A stretch of 44,598 nt of DNA from Candidatus Latescibacterota bacterium. GTDB lineage: Bacteria; Latescibacterota; UBA2968; UBA8231. The stretch lies in assembly GCA_020852055.1 (NCBI GenBank), contig JADZBP010000019.1, positions 1 through 44,598 of the forward strand, written 5' to 3'. The notes under the pieces were generated by a model. The model was not told the origin of the DNA, searched no databases, and worked only from the letters and a program-made list of their open reading frames with translations. Of this stretch, positions 15,524-24,264 are shown piece by piece. The first letter of the stretch is position 1. The number at the start of each line of letters is the position of its first letter. The position numbers were made by a program, and so were the translations under genes.

Positions 15524-16432
15524 TCAAAAAAGGTTGGGGAAATCGCGCCGGAAATCCTCCTGGCCGGCCAGCCGCTCCAGGCCCTGGGACAGGCTCAGCG
15601 GCGTGTAGCCCAGCAGGGATTCGAGCGCCTGGGTGCGCAGCCCCGAACGCAGCGGCCGGGGCGCTTTCTGGCTGGCGGCGGCGGTGGAGATGGGCAACAC
15701 CAGGCCGGGGTCGAGGCCAAAGTGGCGGGCCAGCTCCTGCGTCAGCTGGTAGCGGGTCAGATAGGTGGCCCCGCCCAGGTGGAACAGGCCCTGGACCTGG
15801 CGCCGGCACAACTCCACCAGCACCTGGGCCAGGTCGTGCACATGGGTGGGATTGCCCCATTGGTCGTCCACCATCTTGAGCTGTTCGCCCCTGGCCAGGG
15901 CTTCCAGCGGCCAGGTCACCAGGTTGCGCCGGGTGCCGGGCAGATAGCCGTAGAGCCACAGGGTGCGCAACACCAGGCCTTTGAGGCCGGGCTCAAGGAC
16001 CACCCTTTCGCTCTGCAGTTTGAGGGCGCCGTAGTACGAAAGGGGGTTGGTCTGGTCCGCCTCGCCGTAGGGGCCGCGGTGACCGTCGAAGACATAGTCG
16101 GTGGAGAGTTGCACCAGGCCCACGCCCAGTTGCCGGCAGGCCGCGGCCAGGTGCTCGACGATTTCGAGGTTGATCTGGCGGGCGAAGGAGCGATCGGTCT
16201 CGCAGCGGTCCACATCGGTGAGCGCTGCGGTGTGGATAACCCAGTCCGGCTTGACCTGATCCACCAGCGCGAGAACCGCCTGCGGATCGGCCAACTCGAC
16301 CGGGAAATAAGCACCCCGGCCCACCGGGGTTTCCCCCCGGCCGCAACCGACCATCTCGGCGTCGAGGTCCGGCTCCAGCAGGCTGCGCCCCAGGAGGCCG
16401 TGGGCGCCGGTGACCAATAATCTCATAGCCAT
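15524..16432 (-). CDS. dTDP-4-dehydrorhamnose reductase-like SDR (RmlD family)
   Basis: The 302-residue extended short-chain dehydrogenase has the NAD(P)-binding VTGAHGLLGRSL at 7-18, STDYVFDG at 110-117 and the catalytic Tyr134-x3-Lys138. STDYVFDG and the overall length are typical of RmlD, which makes dTDP-L-rhamnose. No RmlA, B or C genes are in view, so the exact substrate is not certain. ATG at 16432 or at 16426 could be the start; neither has a good ribosome-binding site. It heads the - strand glycan operon behind a promoter at 16512-16540. Confidence 0.85.
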   Translation of the reverse strand: MAMRLLVTGAHGLLGRSLLEPDLDAEMVGCGRGETPVGRGAYFPVELADPQAVLALVDQVKPDWVIHTAALTDVDRCETDRSFARQINLEIVEHLAAACRQLGVGLVQLSTDYVFDGHRGPYGEADQTNPLSYYGALKLQSERVVLEPGLKGLVLRTLWLYGYLPGTRRNLVTWPLEALARGEQLKMVDDQWGNPTHVHDLAQVLVELCRRQVQGLFHLGGATYLTRYQLTQELARHFGLDPGLVLPISTAAASQKAPRPLRSGLRTQALESLLGYTPLSLSQGLERLAGQEDFRRDFPNLF

Positions 16433-16504
16433 GCGGACAAGGGGGAAAGCGGAAGAGGTAGGTCTTTTGTATAGTACAGACTTGAAGATAGAACACCCCG
16501 AGGC

Positions 16505-16521
16505 GTGGTTAATCTAACCAC
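16505..16521. promoter_or_regulatory. Perfect dyad overlapping the -10 element (operator candidate)
   Basis: GTGGTTA and TAACCAC flank the three bases ATC. The dyad covers the -10 hexamer of the leftward promoter, which is where a repressor would block RNA polymerase. It also lies in the leader of the rightward TonB receptor gene, so one protein could act on both. Confidence 0.5.
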
Positions 16522-16540
16522 TGGGAGGGGACCCGGTCAA
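16512..16540 (-). promoter_or_regulatory. Candidate sigma-70 promoter of the glycan operon
   Basis: On the - strand TTGACC (16535-16540) is followed after exactly 17 bases by TTAGAT (16512-16517). The predicted start is about 70 bases before the RmlD-like gene. The 191-bp divergent spacer holds no gene. Confidence 0.5.
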
Positions 16541-16623
16541 GCACCGGCAGGCGCGCGCGTGTTGAGCCAGAGAGGGAGATCATATCTTCTGGGCGGGGTC
16601 GACGCCGAAGAGAGAGGTTTGCC

Positions 16624-18972
16624 ATGCAACTGTTCAGCAGAGCGACACTTCTGGTGATGGTGATGTTGTGTATAAGCGCCCTGTCCAGCCCGGCCGCCCC
16701 CTCGCTGGGCTGCATCCAGGGCCAGGTGGTCGATGCCCGGAGCCGGATGCCCCTGCCCGGCGCCAGCGTCTGGGCGGGGGATATCGGCGCCACGACCGAC
16801 GCCCAGGGCCGCTTTGTGCTCAGGGGGTTGGGGGCGGGACCCCACACCTTGGAGTCCACGTATATCGGCTACCAGCCTTTCCGCCTTGAAGGAGTGAGGC
16901 TTGGTGCTCAGGGTGTGGTTGAAGTGGTGGTGGAATTGGTCGAAAGGCCGATCGCACTCAGCGAGATCACCGTCACCCCGGGCCGTTTTGCCGTGATGGG
17001 CAAGGAGCCGGCCTCCAGCCAGGCCCTCACCCGGGAGGAGATCCAGAGCATCCCTCAATTCGGCGAAGATATCTACCGGGCCGTGGTCCGCCTGCCCGGG
17101 GTGGCCGGCGACGATTTTTCGGCCAAGTTCACGGTGCGCGGCGGCGAACACGACCAGGTGCTGGTGCTGCTGGATGGACTGGAATTGAACGACCCCTTCC
17201 ATCTGAAGGACATCAACGGCGGGGCGCTGAGCATCGTGGATGTGTCGCTGATCGAGGGGGTGGAGTTGCTGACCGGTGGCTTCCCCGCCGAATACGGCGA
17301 CCGCCGCAGCGGGGTGTTCAATATCAAAACCATCAGGCCGCCGCCCGGCCAGCAACAGGTGGGGGCCGGAGTGGGCCTGATGAACACCCGGGCTTTTGCG
17401 CGGGGCAGTTCGGCGCGGGGCAATTGGATGGTCTCAGTCCGCCGGGGCTACCTGGATATGGTGCTGGACCTGATGGGCGAGGACAATGCCCCCCGGCCCA
17501 CCTACTACGACGCCCTGGCCAAGGTCGAGTACCGCCTCGACGACCACCACACCCTCGCCGCCCATTTTCTGGGGGCGCAGGACAGGATGGATTTTGTCGA
17601 GGACGACGCCGACGTCTCGAACACCAAATACGAGAACACCTATACCTGGCTGACCCTCAACTCGGTCTGCGGGCCCCACCTCCTGGCCCAGACCCTGCTG
17701 GCGTACGGGCAGGGCGACCACCAGCGCCAGGGCCTGGCCCTCAAGGGGAACCGCGACCAGGTGGATTTCCGGGTCAGCGACAAGCGGGACTCCGGTTTCT
17801 GGGGGCTCAAGCAGGATTGGAGCTGGGAGGCTGGGGAGCGACTCTTCCTCAAGTGGGGCGCGGATCTCAGGCAGCTCTCTACCCACTACGACTACCTGAG
17901 CCAGAAGGAAAGGGACCAGGCCTTGGGCGACAGTCTCCGCCACTGGACCGACACCACCCAGGTGATGCTGGCGCCCTCGGGAAATCGGGCGGCCGGATAC
18001 CTTGCCGCCCGGGTATCGCTGGCCGCCCCGCTCAAGGCAGAGGCCGGCTTGCGCTACGACCGCGCCTCCTATGTGGGGGAGGGCGAGTTCAGCCCGCGGC
18101 TGAACCTGGTCTGGGCGCTGGGCAAGCAGACCTCGCTGCGCGCCGGTTGGGGGCGTTTTTACCAATCCCAGGGCATCGGCGAGTTGCGGGTGGAGGAAGG
18201 AGAGCGGGCGTTTTATCCGGCGGAACTGGCCACCCACTGGGTGGCAGGCCTGGAGCGCCGCTTTGCCGGCGGACCGCAGCTGCGGGTGGAGGGATACTAT
18301 AAGAAAGGTGCCCACCTGCGGCCGGTGTACCGCAACTGGCACGATGCCATCGAGATCTTCCCCGAGCTACAGGACGACCGGGTGACCCTGGATCTGAGCG
18401 GCGCCACGGCCAAAGGCCTGGAGGTCTACCTCAAACAGGATGTGGGCGGGAAATTTACCTGGTGGGCCAGCTACGGCCTGGCCTGGAGCCGCGAGCAGGT
18501 CGAGATGGTCCGCTGGGCCGAGGGACAACTCCCCCTCGATCAGGAGTTGCCGGGCAGGTACGACCAGCGGCATACGTTTTATCTGGACGCCAATTACCGG
18601 CCCACGCCTAGATGGCACCTGAACCTGGCCTGGCAGTACCGCAGCGGCTGGCCCTATACCGAACGGTCCCTTCACGTGGGCACCCTGCCCGATGGCCGGG
18701 TCTACGTGTACGAAGAGGCCGGGCAGCCCTATGCCCGGAACTATCCCGCCTTTCACCGGCTGGACCTGCGCCTCAGCCGCCACTTCGATCTCTCCAAGGG
18801 GCGGATCTCGGCCTTCCTGGAGATGGTCAACCTGTACAACCACGGCAATGTGCGCGCCTATGAATACGGGCTGATCCGCCTGCCCAGCGGCGAACTGCGC
18901 CAGACCCAATCTCCCGAGTACTGGTTCCGCCTGCTGCCTTCAGTTGGCCTGAGCTGGACCTGGGACTACTAG
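16624..18972 (+). CDS. TonB-dependent outer-membrane receptor with N-terminal carboxypeptidase-regulatory domain
   Basis: The 782-residue receptor has a signal peptide (about 1-22). A CarboxypepD_reg-like beta-sandwich follows (about 27-110; IQGQVVDARS, GASV, TDAQGRFVL). A TonB-box-like ITVTP is near 118. The plug domain (about 130-240) has VRGGEHDQVLVLLDG and FPAEYGDRRSGVFNI. A long 22-strand-type barrel fills the rest. Such proteins import substrates through the outer membrane using TonB energy. No SusD partner is present, so this is not a Sus-type glycan system, and the substrate is unknown. GAGAGAGG precedes the ATG. The stop codon TAG at 18970-18972 lies inside the left terminal repeat of the element that follows. 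Confidence 0.93.
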   Translation: MQLFSRATLLVMVMLCISALSSPAAPSLGCIQGQVVDARSRMPLPGASVWAGDIGATTDAQGRFVLRGLGAGPHTLESTYIGYQPFRLEGVRLGAQGVVEVVVELVERPIALSEITVTPGRFAVMGKEPASSQALTREEIQSIPQFGEDIYRAVVRLPGVAGDDFSAKFTVRGGEHDQVLVLLDGLELNDPFHLKDINGGALSIVDVSLIEGVELLTGGFPAEYGDRRSGVFNIKTIRPPPGQQQVGAGVGLMNTRAFARGSSARGNWMVSVRRGYLDMVLDLMGEDNAPRPTYYDALAKVEYRLDDHHTLAAHFLGAQDRMDFVEDDADVSNTKYENTYTWLTLNSVCGPHLLAQTLLAYGQGDHQRQGLALKGNRDQVDFRVSDKRDSGFWGLKQDWSWEAGERLFLKWGADLRQLSTHYDYLSQKERDQALGDSLRHWTDTTQVMLAPSGNRAAGYLAARVSLAAPLKAEAGLRYDRASYVGEGEFSPRLNLVWALGKQTSLRAGWGRFYQSQGIGELRVEEGERAFYPAELATHWVAGLERRFAGGPQLRVEGYYKKGAHLRPVYRNWHDAIEIFPELQDDRVTLDLSGATAKGLEVYLKQDVGGKFTWWASYGLAWSREQVEMVRWAEGQLPLDQELPGRYDQRHTFYLDANYRPTPRWHLNLAWQYRSGWPYTERSLHVGTLPDGRVYVYEEAGQPYARNYPAFHRLDLRLSRHFDLSKGRISAFLEMVNLYNHGNVRAYEYGLIRLPSGELRQTQSPEYWFRLLPSVGLSWTWDY

Positions 18973-19135
18973 GGCCTGTCTGCAAACTCCATTCTGGCGT
19001 CGCCCGGCTGCAAGCGGCGCGTTCGGCGTTGCCCTCATTCGGCGTATTTCTGGGCAATACGCCTGCTTCGGGCGCCTTGCCCGCGCCGCTTTCGCTCGGG
19101 CTTGGGCCTAAAAGCGACTTTTCAGACAGGCCCTA
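18970..19135. mobile_element. MITE-like 166-bp element with perfect 13-bp terminal inverted repeats
   Basis: The ends TAGGGCCTGTCTG (18970-18982) and CAGACAGGCCCTA (19123-19135) are perfect inverted repeats, with partial matching further in. Nested inside are a 10-bp pair AAGCGGCGCG/CGCGCCGCTT (19012-19021, 19082-19091) and an 8-bp hairpin GGCGTATT/AATACGCC (19041-19063). There is no coding capacity. TA at both ends fits a TA target duplication as made by IS630/Tc1-type transposases. It could also be a large REP-type palindrome. Only one copy is in the window. Confidence 0.65.
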
Positions 19136-19192
19136 ACAACACCGGCGCCGGGAGCCTTTCCCGGTGCCCTACCACTCACGTTGGAGGAGATC

Positions 19193-20182
19193 ATGAATCC
19201 GCTGGAAAAAAGAGAACTGGGCACCACTGGACTGCAGGTGACCCGCCTGGGCCTGGGCTGCGCGGCGCTGGGCGGTCTGTACGGCGATATCCCCGAGGAG
19301 CAGGCCACGTCGGTGGTGCAGCGCGCCCTTGATCTGGGCCTCAACCTCTTCGACACCGCCCCGCTCTACGGCTCGGGCAAAAGCGAGCAGCGCCTGGGCC
19401 GGGCGCTCAAGGGAGTGCCGCGCGACCGCTACGTGCTGGCCACCAAGGTGGGCCGCATCCTGGTGCCCACCGAAGGCAAGGAGCGGGGCCAGGACATCTT
19501 CGAGAACCCGCCGCCCTTCCAGCCGGTTTTCGATTTCAGTTACGACGGGGTGATGCGCTCCTTCGAGAGCAGCCTCCAGCGCCTGGGGGTGGACCGCATC
19601 GACGTCCTGCACATCCACGACCCCGATGACCACTACGACGAGGCGATCAAGGGGGCGTACCCGGCCATCGACAAGCTGCGCAGCCAGGGGGTGATCCGCG
19701 GGGTGAGTGTCGGCATGAACCAGTGGCAGATGCTGGCCCGCTTTGCCCGCGAGGGGCGTTTCGACTGCTTCCTGCTGGCCGGCCGTTACAGCCTGCTCGA
19801 ACAGGAGGCCATGGACGAACTGCTGCCCCTGTGTATCGAGAAGAAGATCGGCATCATGGCCGGGGGCACCTACAACAGCGGCATCCTGGCCAAGGGCGCC
19901 CAGGCCGGCAGCAAGTACAACTACGCCGACGCCCCGCCCGAGGTGATCAAAAAGGCGCAGCAGTTGGAGGAGGTATCGGCCCGGCACCAGGTCAACATCA
20001 AGGCCGCTGCCTCGCAGTTCGCCCTGGCCCATCCGGCCATCACCTGCATCATCCCCGGCACCCGCCAACCCTCGCGGGTGGACGAGAACTTCAACCTGCT
20101 CACCGAGAAGATCCCGGTTGCCTTCTGGGACGAGCTGAAGGAGCGGAAACTGATCCGCCGCGAGGCGCCGGTGCCGGCCTGA
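19193..20182 (+). CDS. Aldo/keto reductase, D-threo-aldose 1-dehydrogenase-like
   Basis: The 329-residue TIM-barrel oxidoreductase keeps the AKR catalytic tetrad: Asp54 and Tyr59 (FDTAPLYG), Lys85 (ATKVG) and His142 (HIHDPD). The N-terminal LGLGCAALGGLYG and the sequence around VGRILVP are characteristic of the subgroup with D-threo-aldose or L-fucose dehydrogenase and pyridoxal 4-dehydrogenase. These oxidise the sugar C1 to a lactone with NAD(P). ATG at 19193 follows GGAGGAG closely. It is the only + strand gene between the MITE-like element and a strong terminator, so it is probably transcribed alone or from the receptor promoter. Confidence 0.9.
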   Translation: MNPLEKRELGTTGLQVTRLGLGCAALGGLYGDIPEEQATSVVQRALDLGLNLFDTAPLYGSGKSEQRLGRALKGVPRDRYVLATKVGRILVPTEGKERGQDIFENPPPFQPVFDFSYDGVMRSFESSLQRLGVDRIDVLHIHDPDDHYDEAIKGAYPAIDKLRSQGVIRGVSVGMNQWQMLARFAREGRFDCFLLAGRYSLLEQEAMDELLPLCIEKKIGIMAGGTYNSGILAKGAQAGSKYNYADAPPEVIKKAQQLEEVSARHQVNIKAAASQFALAHPAITCIIPGTRQPSRVDENFNLLTEKIPVAFWDELKERKLIRREAPVPA

Positions 20183-20204
20183 TACCAGGGGAACAGCCTG
20201 AAGG

Positions 20205-20242
20205 AAAAACGCCGCGCCGGAGAGTCCCCCGGCGCGGTTTTT
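20205..20242. terminator. Bidirectional rho-independent terminator
   Basis: A perfect 9-bp stem, CCGCGCCGG (20212-20220) and CCGGCGCGG (20229-20237), with an eight-base loop is followed on the + strand by TTTTTATTT and preceded by AAAAAC, which gives a T run on the - strand. It ends the aldo/keto reductase transcript rightward and the seven-gene operon leftward. The + strand T run overlaps the stop codon of the - strand glycosyltransferase. Confidence 0.88.
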
Positions 20243-21833
20243 ATTTCGAGGATGAGGGTTTGGGCAGAAGGCGCAGCACAAAGGTGTCCGGGTTGGGCTG
20301 CTGCCAGACGATCTGGAAACGCTCGGGATACTGCTGGATGGCCGGCACCAGGAAGCGGGGAGTGGAGGAGAAGCCCAGCTGGTCCACCACCACGTAGTCC
20401 ACGCCCTGCTGCTCCATACTGGCGAGGATCTCGGCGGGTTCCTTGAAAGGGTAGACCATACAGGCGCGGTCGGCGACGATGTAGAGCCAGTAGTCCTTGC
20501 GGCAGCAGATCACCGCATCGGCCGGGGTATTGGCCTTGAGCCACTGGCCGGCGTCGTAGTAGTTGCGCCAGCCAGGGGGATAGTCTCCCGCACCGGCCTG
20601 GGCCAGCCGGTTCAGGCCGCCCAGGTTGAGGGCCAGCACCCCGGCCAACGCCGCGCCGGCTATCACCGTGCCCGGCAGCCGCAGGTGCGGGCGTTGCTCC
20701 AGCAGTTTGGCAGCGCCCAGCACCATCAGGAAGATCAGCACCGGGGTCAGGGGCGCCAGGAAACGGGCGTCGGTCCACTGCGAGGGCCACATCAGCACCA
20801 TCACCAGGTAGAGCCCGGCATAGAGGGGCAAGAGCAGGTGCTCCCGCCGCCGGATGAGGGTGAGGGCGGCGTAGAGCACCAGGCCCACGGCGATCACCGA
20901 GACCAGGGCGCCGTTTTCAGCGGGGGTCGCCGAGGGCCAGAAGATCTGCGGCAGGATATGGGAGAGGTACGCCCCGGCGTTGAACTGGATGCGCTCGATC
21001 ATGCCGGCCAGGTCCACGGTGCCCTGCTCCGGGAAGTAGGGATTGACCGAGATCAGCTGTTTGAAATAGGAACCCTCGCTGCCGGTGGCGCTGTTGCGCA
21101 GCGACCAAGGCAGGGCCAGCAGGAAGGCCCCGGCCCCCAGGATCAGGGCCTGGCGGTGGCGGCGCACCAGCAGCAGATAGAGGAAAAGGGCGCCTACCAG
21201 CACCATACCCGCACTGCGCACGTAATAGGACCACATCATGGCGGCAAAAGCGCCGATGAACCAGTAGTTCTTCTTGGGATCTTCCTCCTCCTGCAGCGAG
21301 CGCTCGATCAACCACAAGCTCAGGAACGAGAAAAACAGGTAGGGGATCTCGGACATCACCTGGTGGGCGAAGTCCAGCAGGAGTGGCAGGGTGGCGCACC
21401 ACAGCGCCACCAGCAGGGCCGGCAGGCGGCCCAGGGGCTGGCGGGCCAGCAGATAGATCACCGGGATGGAGCCGGCGAAGAGCAGCACCACCAGCCAGTT
21501 CATCGCCGCCCAGTTCCCCGGCGCCAGCCACTCGAGGGGGGCCAGCATCAGCGGGAAACCAAAGGGGTATTTAGTGGCTGGTTTGGGTTCGGGCAGGCTG
21601 ATATAACTGAGGCCCTTGCCCTGGACGAGGCTGCGGGCCAGGGTCATGAACTCGGTGTTGTCGCCGCTGAGGGCCAGCTTGGGGTCGAAGGTCCAGGCCG
21701 CCAGCAGCAGGGCCAGGAGACCCAGCCCCAGCAGCAGGCGCCAGCCCAGGGCTTCGAGTTGGTGGTCGAGGCGCAGGAGCAGGGACGGGGTGGCCGGCGG
21801 GGCCGGCGCGTTCTTGGGGGGTCGCGATTTCAT
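20241..21833 (-). CDS. GT-C membrane glycosyltransferase (GT39/ArnT/PMT-like)
   Basis: The 530-residue protein has about ten hydrophobic helices after a cytoplasmic N-terminus. The first extracytoplasmic loop contains SGDNTEFMTLARSL, where the acidic residue fits the GT-C catalytic motif, and KYPFGFPLMLAPL follows, as in ArnT/PMT-type enzymes. These move a sugar from a polyprenyl-phosphate donor to lipid or protein on the outer face of the membrane. A soluble C-terminal part of about 120 residues (from GWRNYYDAGQWL) resembles that of other bacterial members. It is the last gene of a seven-gene unit, 22 bases after the M14 gene. The DPM1-like enzyme at 14767-15507 may supply the donor. Confidence 0.85.
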   Translation of the reverse strand: MKSRPPKNAPAPPATPSLLLRLDHQLEALGWRLLLGLGLLALLLAAWTFDPKLALSGDNTEFMTLARSLVQGKGLSYISLPEPKPATKYPFGFPLMLAPLEWLAPGNWAAMNWLVVLLFAGSIPVIYLLARQPLGRLPALLVALWCATLPLLLDFAHQVMSEIPYLFFSFLSLWLIERSLQEEEDPKKNYWFIGAFAAMMWSYYVRSAGMVLVGALFLYLLLVRRHRQALILGAGAFLLALPWSLRNSATGSEGSYFKQLISVNPYFPEQGTVDLAGMIERIQFNAGAYLSHILPQIFWPSATPAENGALVSVIAVGLVLYAALTLIRRREHLLLPLYAGLYLVMVLMWPSQWTDARFLAPLTPVLIFLMVLGAAKLLEQRPHLRLPGTVIAGAALAGVLALNLGGLNRLAQAGAGDYPPGWRNYYDAGQWLKANTPADAVICCRKDYWLYIVADRACMVYPFKEPAEILASMEQQGVDYVVVDQLGFSSTPRFLVPAIQQYPERFQIVWQQPNPDTFVLRLLPKPSSSK

Positions 21834-21855
21834 GGGGACCAGACTGGTTTCGGGC

Positions 21856-22587
21856 TCAGGGCAGGTAGGCGGAGACCACCACCTCGAGGGTGGCCAGTTG
21901 CGCCCGCACCCGCTCTTCGATAGGCAGGGCGGTGGGGGTCTCGGTGACCACCAGGTGGTCGGTGTGATGGTCGTAAAGCACCACGGGGATGCCCTCGCCG
22001 CGCAGTTCCTCGTGTTTTTCGGCGGCTGGCACGATCACCCCGCCGTGGGCCCGCTGGCCTTCGATCACCGGGTGGGTGTTGAGCGGGCAGATGGAAGATA
22101 CCTGGGCCATGATCTGCGGGCCGAGGGGTTCGCGGTGGCGGTAGAGTTCGTACAAATAGAAACCCGGGCTCTCCCAGTCCTCGTGGAAATCCACCACAAA
22201 GGCGAAGCGCCGGTCGGCCAGGATGGCGCGCACGATCTGGATCTCGGGCACGTCGTCGCGTTTGTACGCCCAGTTGATGTCCACATCCTGGGCATTGTGG
22301 CGGGTGCCGTGTGCGTAGCCGTGGGGGTTGAGACAGGGGAGCGCCAGAAAGTTGAAGGCCTCCAGCCAGGGGCCGGCGCCCCGGCGGCAGAACGCCAGCA
22401 CCGCGGCGGGGCTGGCCGGCTCGTCGCCGTGGGTGCCGCCGATGACCAGGGCGGTGGGCCGCTGCGGGTCGTGGCCCTGCTCCACCGCCCAGAGGGGATA
22501 TTGACCGGCCCGGCCTAGTTCCCGGACCTGCACCCCGGAGAGGGCATGGAGGTGCTCGGTGAGTTCCTCGTACGACTGCCCCGCCAT
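21856..22587 (-). CDS. M14-type zinc carboxypeptidase or aspartoacylase-like hydrolase
   Basis: The 243-residue enzyme shows the M14 zinc site: His53 and Glu56 in GGTHGDEP, and His135 in DFHEDWE. A candidate catalytic Glu216 lies in TETP. NPHGYAHGTRHN around 87-97 supplies the usual substrate-binding Asn/Arg. The short length and context fit the succinylglutamate desuccinylase/aspartoacylase branch or small M14 amidases, which cleave amide bonds of acidic or modified amino acids. No signal peptide is visible, so it acts in the cytoplasm. Its ATG is one base downstream of the DUF4380 stop, indicating tight coupling. Confidence 0.85.
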   Translation of the reverse strand: MAGQSYEELTEHLHALSGVQVRELGRAGQYPLWAVEQGHDPQRPTALVIGGTHGDEPASPAAVLAFCRRGAGPWLEAFNFLALPCLNPHGYAHGTRHNAQDVDINWAYKRDDVPEIQIVRAILADRRFAFVVDFHEDWESPGFYLYELYRHREPLGPQIMAQVSSICPLNTHPVIEGQRAHGGVIVPAAEKHEELRGEGIPVVLYDHHTDHLVVTETPTALPIEERVRAQLATLEVVVSAYLP

Positions 22588-22588
22588 C

Positions 22589-23491
22589 TCAGTCCTGACG
22601 CACCTGCGGCAGCACCTCGGCTTCGACCTCGGCGTCGTTGGCGGGCGGGCGCACCCCTGAAAAGAGCGACCAGCGCTCCAGGTGTTCGACCTGATTGCCC
22701 GGCGCTAGCTCGACCAATGGCCCCAGGGTCTCCACCTCGAGCATGTCGGCGTTGGTGAACAACTCCACCGAGCTGCCCAGATCCGGGTAGGTTCCCTCGC
22801 GGCTATAGTGGAACTTTTTGACGAAGAGGTGCCCGTTGCGGGCGTAGGCCACCCAGCCGTCCGGGGTGTTGAGCCCCACCTTCTGTGGGGTGTCGGCGGC
22901 GGCATCCTGGCGCAGGAGCAGATGCCGGGTGCCCCAGTGCCAGCGGCCGTCCTGCATGTCGGTGTAGGGCCACAGGGCCAGGCTGCGGGTGGGCAGCAGG
23001 TTGCTGCCGTGGGGCCCGTAGGGTGGCAGCGGGGCGATGGCGCAGCCGCCCGGCGCCATCACCGACAGGGCCCAGGGGGCCAGGCGCACCGGCCAGGGCC
23101 CCTGGTTGCGCAGGCGGTGGGTCAGTTGCACCCGCGCCCCCTTGGCGGCCAGCTGTACGTCGATCTCCTTCTGGATGCCGGTGCCCGGTTCCACCGGCTG
23201 GATCAGGCGGACGAAGTCGCGGTGCTGCTCCACCTCCACCGGGCCGTTGTCGGGCAGGTAGGTGCGCGGGTTGGATTCGGGGGCATGCCAGAGGCGGTGT
23301 CCCCCGTAGATGCGCCACTGGTCGCCGCCGGTCTGCCCGGCCAGCTCGGTATACTCCTTGAACTCGTTCTCCTGGCCCAGAAAACCGAAGCGGATGATCC
23401 TCGGGCCCACGTCGGCCAGCAGCACCAGCTCGACGCTGTCGTTGTGCAGCCGGCAGGAGTTGGGCCAGCCGTGGTAGTTGATCCTCTCCAT
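22589..23491 (-). CDS. DUF4380 / aldose-1-epimerase-like protein
   Basis: The 300-residue product resembles DUF4380 proteins, which have a galactose-mutarotase-like beta-sandwich. Evidence includes the N-terminal NDSVELVLLADVGPRIIRFGF, GGHRLWHAPE and a central ALSVMAPGG. In this group the fold is usually linked to carbohydrate handling, but no activity is established. There is no signal peptide. It starts with ATG overlapping the stop of the epimerase gene as TGATG and is followed by the M14 gene after one base. The close coupling with a sugar-acid-type dehydrogenase supports a role in sugar metabolism (inference). Confidence 0.8.
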   Translation of the reverse strand: MERINYHGWPNSCRLHNDSVELVLLADVGPRIIRFGFLGQENEFKEYTELAGQTGGDQWRIYGGHRLWHAPESNPRTYLPDNGPVEVEQHRDFVRLIQPVEPGTGIQKEIDVQLAAKGARVQLTHRLRNQGPWPVRLAPWALSVMAPGGCAIAPLPPYGPHGSNLLPTRSLALWPYTDMQDGRWHWGTRHLLLRQDAAADTPQKVGLNTPDGWVAYARNGHLFVKKFHYSREGTYPDLGSSVELFTNADMLEVETLGPLVELAPGNQVEHLERWSLFSGVRPPANDAEVEAEVLPQVRQD

Positions 23492-24252
23492 CACTTCCCC
23501 CTGGCGAAATAGGTTTCGGCGTCGTCTCGGGACACAAAGCCCAGGGTGCGGGCGGTTTCCTCCAGATCGAAGACCCGCCGCCCATTGTCGCTCACCACGT
23601 AGGCCAGCAGGTACTCGGCCTTTACCTCCAGGGCGCGGCGATGGGCCTCGACGCAGTCGCGGTGGCTGAGGAACATGGCCCGCAGATAATCCTCGGCCGG
23701 GGTACCGCGCATGATGGTAGGGTCGTCGGCCTCGACGATCCAGCCGATGCGCAGGCCGACGAACTCCAGGCCGTGCCGCTGCTGGTAGAGTTTGCCGAGG
23801 TTTTCCCCGAAGAGTTTGGACACCGCATAGAGGGAATCCGGGTTGGGCGGGTCGCCCAGCCGCATGTGGAGGCGTTTGCGCGGGTCCAGGGTCTCGGGGG
23901 TGGTGCGGATGGTGTTTCCGTGCTGGGTGTGGTTGGTGGAGGCGAAGACCAGGCGCTTCACCCCGGAGCGCACACACTCCTCACACACCTGGTACATGCC
24001 TTCGAGGTTGTGCTCCCGCACCTGCTCCCAGGAGGCGGCCGGGCTGGGATCGGCGGCCAGGTGGATCACCGCTTCCAGGCCGGCAAAGGCCCCCTGCACC
24101 TCGGCGGCCTTCTCGAAATTGACGATAGCCGAAGGAAAATCCACCGGCCGGCGGGTAAAGGCCTTGAGCTGGTACTCCGCGCCCAGCCCTTTCAGCAATA
24201 CCCGGCCGACCACGCCGTTGGCTCCGGTGATACCCACCTTGTTGAACGCCAT
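23491..24252 (-). CDS. NAD-dependent epimerase/dehydratase, uronate dehydrogenase-like
   Basis: The 253-residue extended SDR has GITGANGVVGRVL at 7-19 for NAD binding and the catalytic Tyr142-x3-Lys146 (YAVSK). The segment FASTNHTQHG at 103-112 parallels the SSNH motif that marks uronate dehydrogenases, which oxidise glucuronate or galacturonate to aldarolactones. It is short for a nucleotide-sugar epimerase, consistent with that assignment. It lies 12 bases after the C45 gene and overlaps the DUF4380 start by one base. A role in sugar-acid breakdown is likely, though the full pathway is not in view. Confidence 0.85.
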   Translation of the reverse strand: MAFNKVGITGANGVVGRVLLKGLGAEYQLKAFTRRPVDFPSAIVNFEKAAEVQGAFAGLEAVIHLAADPSPAASWEQVREHNLEGMYQVCEECVRSGVKRLVFASTNHTQHGNTIRTTPETLDPRKRLHMRLGDPPNPDSLYAVSKLFGENLGKLYQQRHGLEFVGLRIGWIVEADDPTIMRGTPAEDYLRAMFLSHRDCVEAHRRALEVKAEYLLAYVVSDNGRRVFDLEETARTLGFVSRDDAETYFARGK

Positions 24253-24264
24253 GTCGGACTCCGC

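Noticed and set aside
19141-19170. GC-rich hairpin downstream of the MITE-like element
   Set aside because: It pairs about nine bases but has no T tract, so I do not call it a terminator.
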